Source: Bagarius yarrelli (lineage: Eukaryota > Chordata > Actinopteri > Siluriformes > Sisoridae). From it: a stretch of 64,000 nt of DNA. The stretch spans positions 110,646 through 174,645 of the forward strand of contig VCAZ01000276.1 of NCBI GenBank assembly GCA_005784505.1, written 5' to 3'. Of this stretch, positions 56,375-64,000 are shown in pieces. Under the pieces are notes generated by a model. It saw only the letters and a program-made list of their open reading frames with translations. It was not told where the DNA came from and did not search any database. The position numbers and the translations under genes are program-made. How positions within the stretch are numbered: position 1 is the stretch's first letter; every line of letters begins with the position of its first letter.

Positions 56375-58275
56375 CTTAATACAAAGCAGTTTTCAGTGTT
56401 TAGGGTTCAGTGTTCAATATTCAGTGGTCAGTATTTAGTGGCCAATGTTCAGTATTTAGTGTTCAGTGGTCAGTATTCAGTGTTCAGTATTTGGCATTTA
56501 GTTGTCAGTATTTAGTATTCAGTGTTCGGTGTTCAGTATTTAGTATTTAGTGGTCAGTGTTCAGTATTTAGTAATCAGTGTTCAATATTCAGTGTTCGGT
56601 GTTCAGTATTTAGTGTTCAGTATTCAGTATTTAGTTTTCAGTGGTCAGTATTCAGTGTTCAGTATCCAGTATTCAGTGTTCAGTTTCAGTGTCTGTTCAG
56701 TATTTAGTGTTCAGTTCATCCAGTGTCATATTAGTGGTCAGTTAGTCAGTGTTCATTTCCCGTGTTAGTTTCAGTATTCAGTATTCAGTGTTTCAGTGTT
56801 CAGTCAGTGTTCAGTATTTAGTATTCAGTGTTCAGTGTTCGTGTCGGTGTCCAGTATTTAGTAGTCAGTGTTCAGTATTCAGTAATCAGTGTTCAGTATT
56901 CATGTTCAGTATCAGTGTTCGGTGTTCAGTATTAGTGTTCAGTATCAGTATTTCAGTGGTCAGTATTCAGGTTCGTGTTCAGTATCATTCAGTATTCAGT
57001 GGGTCAGTATTCAGTGTTCAGTAATTTCAGTGTTCAGTGTTCAGTGTCCTTAGTATTTAGTGGTCAGTGTTTCAGTATTCAGTTCAGTTTCATCATGTTC
57101 AGTATTCATTCAGTGTTCAGTATTCAGTGTTTAGTTCAGTTCTTCAGTCAGTTCCAGTATTCAGTGTTTCAGTCTGTTAGTGTGTCAGTATTCAGTATCA
57201 GTATTCAGTTCAGTGTTCAGTGTTCAGTGTTCAGTCAGGTCAGTGTTCGTATTCAGTGTTCAGTATTCAGTGTTCAGTGTTCAGTATTCAGTATTTAGTA
57301 GTGTTCAGGGTGGTCAGTATTTAGTTATTTAGTGGTCAGAGTTCAGTAATCAGTATTCAGGGTTCGGGTTGGTGTTCAGTATTCAGGTTTAGTATTCAGT
57401 GTTCAGTGTTTCAGCGTTCAGTATCGTGTTTCAGTAAGTGTCAGTATCAGTTTCAGTGTTCAGTGTTCAGTATTCAGTGTTCAGTATTCAGTGTTCAGTT
57501 GTTCAGTAATCAGTGTTCAGTATTAGTGTCATGTTTGGTGTTCATGTTCAGTTTGGTGTTCAGTCAGTGTTCGGTTGTTCAGTATTCGTGTTCAGTATTC
57601 AGTATTCAGTTAGTGTTCATATTCAGTTTTAGTATCAGTGGTCAGTGTCAGTATTCTGTAATCAGTGTTGCGGGTGTTCAGTATCAGGTCAGTATTCCAG
57701 TGTTCAGTGGTTGGGTGTTTCATTATTCAGTGTTCATGTATTCATTGTTCAGTAACAGTGTTCAGTGTTGTGTTTCAGTATTCGTGTTTCAGTATTCAGT
57801 GTTCAGTGTTCAGATCATTGTGCAATATTCAGTAATCAGTCATTCCGTGTTCAGTAATCAGTGTTCAGTATTCAGTGTTCAGAAATCAGTATTCCATTGT
57901 TCAGTATTCAGTGTTCAGTATTCAGTGTTCATGTTCAGTATTCGGTGTTCAGTAATCAGTGTTCAGTGTTCAGTATTCAGTGTTCAGTGTTCAGTCTTCA
58001 GTGGTCAGTACTGTGTTCCGTATTCAGTTTCAGATTCAGTATTCAGTTCAGTATTCAGTGTTCAGTGTTCAGTATCAGTGTTCCAGTTATTCAGTGTTCA
58101 TATTCAGGTGTGTTGTCATATCAGTGTTCAGTGTTGGTGTTCGTGTTCATATTCAGTGTTCAGTTTCAGTGTTATATCATTATTCAGTGTTCAGTGTCAG
58201 TTCAGTGTTTCGTTTCAGTTCATGTTCAGTATTCAGTGTTCAGTATTCAGTGTTCAGTATTCAGTGTGTTTTTCA
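56375..58275. repeat. Heptamer TTCAGTG/TTCAGTA array
   Basis: About 1.9 kb of 7-bp units TTCAGTG, TTCAGTA and TTTAGTA. The plus-strand frames rich in Val-Phe-Ser-Gln (for example 57406-58284) are repeat translations. Confidence 0.95.
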
Positions 58276-58689
58276 TATTCATAATATCTGGCAACCCTGA
58301 GGTATGAAGTTTATTCAGCTCAGAGACTAAGCGATGCTGTGTGTGATACACTGACAGTGTAGACATAGACGAGTGTGTGTGTACGTGTGTGTGTGTGTGT
58401 CTGCATGCCTGTGTGTGTGTATGAACACTGGGATGGATCTGTGATTTGAGACACTGACCCCCACCTCCACCTGCCCCCACAACCTTCCAAAGATAAATGT
58501 CTGAGTGTTTATGTGTGTGTCTCCTCACCTCGCCGGAGTGTGTGTTGGGGTCACGGCTCGGCCGGCAGCCTTCTAGGGTTTAGCTTTTTATGGTCAGGGT
58601 CAGGGGTCAGGGGTCAAGGGTTTGGGCTTTTGTTTAAGGCTGATCACAGAAGCAGCAGCTGACTAAAATAAAACACCTTCACTCGTAGG

Positions 58690-61385
58690 CCACCCCACCC
58701 CAGTCCCAGACTTCTTCTCCCCAAACCCTAACCCCACATTCGCCACTTCTTCTCCCCTAAACCCTAACCCCACATTCGCCAACTTCTCCCCTAAACCCTA
58801 ACCCCAACATTCGTCCACTTCTTCTCCCCCTTAACCCTAACCCCCCATTCCGCTAACTTCTCCCCTAAACCCTAACCCCACATTCGTTCGCCAAACTTCT
58901 AACTTCTCCCCTAAACCCTAACCCCACATTCGCCCACATTCTCCCCTAAACCCTAACCCCGCATTCGCTAACTTCTCCCCTAAACCCTAACCCCACATTC
59001 GCCAACTTCTCCCCCTAAACCCTAACCCCACATTCGCCAACTTCTCCCCTAAACCCTAACCCCACAATTCGCCAACTTCCTCTTAAACCCTCCCCTAAAC
59101 TTCCCTAAAACCCTAACCCCACATTCGCCCAACTTCTCCCCTAAACCCTAACCCCCATTCGTCCACTTCTTCTCCCCTTAACCCTAACCTAACCCCGCAT
59201 TCGCTAACTTCTCCCTAAACCCTAACCCCACATTCTCCCACTTCTTTCCCCTAACCCTAACCCCGCATTCGCTAACTTCTCCCTAAACCCTAACCCCACA
59301 TTCGTCAACTTCCTTCTCTCTCCCCTTAACCCTAACCCGCATTCGCTAACTTCTCCCCAAACCCTAACCCACATTCGCCAACTTCTCCCCTAAACCCTAA
59401 CCCCACATTCGCCAACTTCTCCCCTAAACCCTAAACCCCGCATTCGCTAACTTTCTCCCCTAAACTAACCCCGCATTCGCTAACTCCTCCCCTAAACCCT
59501 AACCCCACTTGTCCACTTCTTCTCCCTTTAACCTTCTTCCCCCTTACCCTACCCCGCATTCGCTAACTTCGCCCTAAACCCTAACCCCACCTTCATCACT
59601 TCTTCTCCCTTAACCCTAACCCCACATTCGCCACTTCTCCCCTAACCCTAACCCCGCATTCGCTAACTTCTCCCCTAACCCTAACCCCACATTCCCAACT
59701 TCTCCCCTACCCTAACCCCACATTCGTCCACTTCTTATTCCCTTCCCTAACCCCGCTCGCTAATCCCCTAACCCCACATTCGCCAACTTCTCCCCTAAAC
59801 CCTAACCCCACATTCGAACTTATCCCCTAAACCCTAACCCCACATTCGCCAACTTCCCTCCCTGCAAACTTACCCTAACCCCACATTCGCCAACTTCTCC
59901 ACTCCCCTAAACCCTAACCCCACATTCGCCCACTTCTCCCCTAAACCCTAACCCACTTCCTAACTACTCCCCCTAACCCCACATTCGCCACATTCCCCTA
60001 AACCCTAACCCACATTCGCCAACCCCTTCTACCCCTAAACCCTAACCCCAACATTCGTCCACTACTTCCCTAAACCCTAACCCACATTCGCCACATTCTC
60101 CCCTAAACCCTAACCCCACATTCGCCAACCTTCTCCCCTAAACCCTAACCCCACCCCCCGCACTACTTCCCTAACCCCGAAACCCACATTCGCCACTCTC
60201 CCCTAAACCCTAACCCACATTAGTGCACTCTGCCCTACCCTAAAACCCGAACCCCACATTCGCCAACTTCTAAGGTACAGCTTGCTTCCTCCTGATTAAC
60301 ACACACACACACACCCACACCACATCACACACACACACCACACAACACACACACAAACACCATAATTGTAGCAAACTGCTTCGTTTGTATGTAGTTCAAT
60401 TATTTCGTATTTCCCCTAAGCTAATCATGACTACCTTATCTTGTGTGTGTGGTGGTGTGTGTGTGTGTGTGTGTTTACTATATTCGATGGAACTGGGTGG
60501 ATGGTTTGTGTAGCCCGGCAAAACCGTGAATATTCAGGGTGAACGTAACCAATAACCACACCACATGGCTAACAATACGATCCTGAACCGTGACCCTATA
60601 TATACACAATATCTACTAACAATTACCCTACACCCTGATACCGATAACACTACACCTATACAACTACACAATATACCACTACACAATATACCTTGAATAA
60701 CATACTAAACTGCACAATATAAACTGCACATATACCTGCACAATATACACTGCACAAATTCGCAAAACTATACACTACACCCTAACACTGCACACATTCG
60801 CCACTTCTCCCCCTACACCCTTAGACCCCACATTCGTCCACTTCTTCTCCCCTAAACCCTAACCCCACATTCGCCAACTTCTCCCCTAAACCCTAACCCC
60901 ACATTCGCCAACTTCTCCCCTAAACCAACCTTCGTCCACTACTCCTAAACCCTCCCCTAAACCCTAACCCCACATTCGACACTTCCCCCTAAACCCTAAC
61001 CCCCAACCCCACATTCGTCCACTACTTCCCTAACCTAACCCCCACATTCGCCAACTTCTCCCCTAAACCCTAACCCCACATTCGCCAACTTCTCCCCTAA
61101 ACCCTAACCCCACATTCGTCCACTACTTCCCTAAACCCTAACCCCACCTTCGTCCACTACTTCTCCCTAAACCCTAACCCCACATTCGCCAACTTCTCCC
61201 CTAAACCCTACCCCACATTCCCACCAACTTCTCCCCTAAACCCAACCCACATTCGCCAACTTCTCCCCTAAACCCTAACCCCACATGCATCGCACTACTT
61301 TTCCCAAACCCCTAACCCCACATTCGCCAACTTCTCCCCTAAACCCTAACCCCACAGTCGGCCACTTTTTCCCTAACCCTTGATT
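58690..61385. repeat. 34-bp CCCTAAACCCTAACCCC minisatellite
   Basis: About 65-75 copies of CCTAAACCCTAACCCCACAT plus TCGCCAACTTCTCC. Each unit holds one heptamer CCCTAAA and one CCCTAAC. Interrupted at 60274-60790 by a copy of 61788-62250. Many copies carry one- to ten-base losses. Confidence 0.93.
60274..60790. repeat. Degraded copy of 61788-62250 inside the 34-bp array
   Basis: Shares, in order, GTACAGCTTGCTTCCTC, CCATAATTGTAGCAAAC, GCTAATCATGACT, GGTGGATGGTTTGTG-like and the ACACAATATAC tract with 61788-62250. This copy has lost single bases at many points. Confidence 0.88.
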
Positions 61386-61675
61386 CTTTATTACTCCCTT
61401 AACCCCTACACACAGACACAGAGAGATTTTCTTATTTTATCTTTTTTTGGGGAAGAAATAACATTGAACTTTGGATAGAGAGACTAGAAAAAGCTGTAAA
61501 TGTGTATTAATGTGTGTGTGTGTGTCCTTTGTGTGTGTGTGTGTCCTTTGTGTGTTGTTGTTGTCAGGGTTTCATGGAGAAAGGCCAGATTTTTTTTTTT
61601 GAGAGAGAGAGAGAGAGAGAGAGAGATCAGCAAACAGATGTAGAAAGGCTGTGAAGGTCTTCTTTTCTGCTCTGT

Positions 61676-61720
<45 letters not shown>

Positions 61721-61787
61721 CTTGCGGTGGTGTGTGGGTGGTTTTGTTTTTTGTTGAGTCTAAATGTACTTGCCGAGGCCTGAGAGT

Positions 61788-61810
61788 ACAGCTTGCTTCC
61801 TCTCTGATTA

Positions 61811-61867
<57 letters not shown>

Positions 61868-62120
61868 CACCATAATTGTAGCAAACATGCTTTCGTTTGT
61901 ATGTACTTTCAAATGTATTTCGTATTTACAGCTAATCATGACTTACCTTTATCTTTGTGTGTGTGTGGTGTGTGTGTGTGTGTGTGTGTTACTATATTCG
62001 ATGAGGAACTGGGTGGATGGTTTTGTGGTAGCCGGCAAACACGTGAATATTCAATGGTGAAACGTAGACCAATAAACACACCACACTGGCTTAACCAATA
62101 CGAAATCCTGAACGTGACCC
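61788..62120. repeat. Intact copy of the duplicated segment
   Basis: Source-like version of the segment copied at 60274, with a long (CA)n at 61813-61862 and a TG tract at 61957-61989. Confidence 0.8.
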
Positions 62121-62568
62121 TATATATACTACACAATATACACTACACAATATACACTACACAATATATACTACACAATATACACTACACAATATACACT
62201 ACACAATATACACTACACAATATACACTACACAATATACACTGCACAATACACTGCACAATATACACTGCACAATATACACTGCCAATATACACTGCACA
62301 ATATACACACTACACGGCACATACCCTGCACATATACACTCACACTATACACTGCCAATATACACTGCACATATACACTACACACACTATACACTACAAC
62401 TGCACAATATACACTACACTAACATATACACTACACAATACACACAATATACACTACACAATATACACTACACAATATACACTACACAATATACACTACA
62501 CAATATACACTACACAATATACACTACACAATATATACTACACAATATACACTACACAATATACACTT
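62120..62568. repeat. 14-bp ACTACACAATATAC minisatellite
   Basis: About 30 copies of TACACTACACAATA in two clean blocks with a noisier middle (62230-62410). A long (TG)n follows at 62641-62701. Confidence 0.95.
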
Positions 62569-62656
62569 TTTTTTTAAACTTATTTTTTTTTTCTCAGTTT
62601 ATCAAACACAGATGGCCTGTGAACAGAATGACTGGTTTACTCTGTGTGTGTGTGTG

Positions 62657-62703
<47 letters not shown>

Positions 62704-62844
62704 AGGCACACCCATGCAGGTTTCTATATCACTCAGGTCTCATTAAAGTTTAATGGCTTCCTTTGCTGGCATGTGAATTTATCCAGATAGTGAACAACTA
62801 GGGCACTAAGACAGAAAGACAGAAAGACAGACAAGGAGAGAGAA

Positions 62845-63683
62845 ACACACACACAAGTTTGGAAAAATAACTGGAAGAATCTAAATCAATCTAAAACCAA
62901 ATCAGCAATTCAGAACGGTGACGTCTGGACCGATCACTTTAAATCCCATTTACACATACACACCAAACACAAACTATAAAACTGAACAAAACACCATCAC
63001 TGAAAAACTAAACACACTAGAATTGGTTATAAAAGACTCCCAGAATCCTCTAGTCTTCCCCATTACAGAGGAGGAACTCAATGAAACTACACACACTCAA
63101 AGCCAAAAAAGCCACTGGACCGGACGGCATCATGGACAAATGATCAAGTCCCTCGAGTCCAAATTCCGATTTAGCAGTTCTTTAAATTGTTTTTAATATG
63201 ATTCTGAGGGTAGGTTATTTCCCGGACAGCTGGACACCAGGTCTTATTCCACCCATTATTAAAAGCCGAGATAAATTTGACCCTAATAACTACAGAGGCC
63301 GTCGGTGTGAACAGTAATCTGGGGAAGGTTCTATGTAGCATCATTAACTCCAGACTTATAGACTTCCTTATGGAACACAATGTCTTAAGTAAAAGTCAAA
63401 TTGGCTTTATACCAAAACACCGCACTAGTGATCATATTTACACTCTACACACTCTAATCCACCAACACGGCAACAAGAACAAAAACGAAACATCTGCATG
63501 TTTTATAGATTTCCAAAAAGCTTTCGATTCCATTCAGCACCAAGGTTTATTTATAAAACTCATGGAAAGCGTTGTGGTGTGGTATGTGGGGGGGGGGGGA
63601 CATATGACATCATCAATCCATGTACACAAACAACAAGTGTGGAATAAAAATTGGCCACCAAAAGAAAAAAATTCATTTCTCAG
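62845..63683 (+). mobile_element. LINE fragment with N-terminal RT (clade uncertain)
   Basis: Plus strand: DVWTDHFKSHLHIHTKHKL-like start (62920), an FPITEEELNE linker, then VNSNLGKVLCSIINSRLIDF, LSKSQIGFIPKHRTSDHIYT and ACFIDFQKAFDSIQHQGLFI with the catalytic Asp of RT motif A, then YTNNK.GIKIG. Frameshifts occur near 63100, 63300 and 63585. It ends where its own codons become a tandem repeat at 63684. Confidence 0.85.
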
Positions 63684-64000
63684 GAGCGTGGAGTGAGACA
63701 GGAGCGTGGAGTGAGACAGGAGCGTGGAGTGAGACAGGAGCGTGGAGTGAGACAGGAGCGTGGAGTGAGACAGGAGGGTGGAGTAAGACAGAAGTGAGAC
63801 AGGAGCATGGAGTGAGACAGGAATGAGGACTAAGACAGGAGGGTAGAGTGACAGGAGTGAGGAGTAAGACAGGAGCATGGAGTGACACTGGAGTGAGACA
63901 GGAGCATGGAGTGACACAATGGGAAGTTAAAACAGGAGTGAGGGGTAAGACAGGAGGGTGGATTGACACAGGAGTGAGGAGGTAAGACAGAGGCATGGAG
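63684..64000. repeat. 18-bp minisatellite born from LINE RT codons
   Basis: Five exact copies of GAGCGTGGAGTGAGACAG at 63684, 63702, 63720, 63738 and 63756, then diverged copies to the window end. In the LINE frame the unit encodes Glu-Arg-Gly-Val-Arg-Gln, the start of the conserved RT motif RGVRQG. The array probably continues beyond the window. Confidence 0.92.

Larger units (their letters stand above)
47784..64000 (+). other. ski: ski intron 1 (partial)
   Basis: No further ski exon is seen to the end of the window; in human the first SKI intron is also very long. The content is repeats, SINEs, a LINE and stretches of plain sequence (47830-48040, 50230-50640, 51060-52000, 55210-55440, 58280-58560) where I see no genes. 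Confidence 0.7.

Noticed and set aside
57406..58284. 292-codon plus-strand frame rich in Val-Phe-Ser-Gln
   Set aside because: Heptamer TTCAGTG repeat translation.

Overview
This is vertebrate genomic DNA, most likely from a ray-finned fish. Split exons carry consensus GT/AG junctions, L2, Rex1-like and RTE-like LINEs and tRNA-derived SINEs are present, and CA/GT microsatellites are frequent. The SINE and LINE types suggest an otophysan or catfish-like teleost, but the species cannot be fixed from the sequence alone. All coordinates were read by eye; exon ends were checked by codon arithmetic, and repeat ends are approximate.

Three genes are supported, in the order and orientation known from human 1p36: PRKCZ (+), FAAP20 (-), SKI (+). 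Eleven exons of prkcz (atypical protein kinase C zeta) lie at 5083-31200, from the second half of the C1 domain to the stop codon. About 61 codons of the kinase N-lobe are absent and would fall near a 966-base run of N. A complete four-exon faap20 gene (Fanconi anaemia core-complex subunit with a C-terminal ubiquitin-binding zinc finger) lies on the minus strand at 37601-39814. Its short exons have consistent splice phases. The first coding exon of ski (TGF-beta/SMAD co-repressor) is at 46866-47783, and the rest of the window is its first intron.

Region by region: 1-4.7 kb is a 34-bp minisatellite in a prkcz intron. From 5-31 kb prkcz exons are separated by minisatellites, an internally deleted L2 LINE and the gap. 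From 31.2-37.3 kb there is the prkcz 3' UTR, an orphan minus-strand ORF, and an L2 LINE interrupted by a Rex1-like LINE. From 37.6-40 kb is faap20. From 40-46 kb there is an ETS-motif array, a CpG-rich block with a CTCF-like site, and an RTE-like LINE. From 45.7-47.8 kb are the ski leader and exon 1. From 47.8-64 kb the ski intron holds SINEs, telomere-like, G-rich, heptamer and 34-bp arrays, and a LINE whose reverse-transcriptase codons have become a minisatellite.

The dominant feature is tandem repetition. By rough tally about two fifths of the window is minisatellite, in some twenty unrelated families, many with a CA/TG stretch in the unit. The most interesting items are five retinoic-acid-receptor-like DR5 half-sites at an exact 11-bp pitch in the ski intron, two minisatellites born inside LINE reverse-transcriptase coding sequence, two L2 LINEs each sandwiched in one minisatellite family, and a duplicated YY1/GC-palindrome module in prkcz. 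Several arrays look like poorly polished long-read sequence, so their internal variation should not be over-read.
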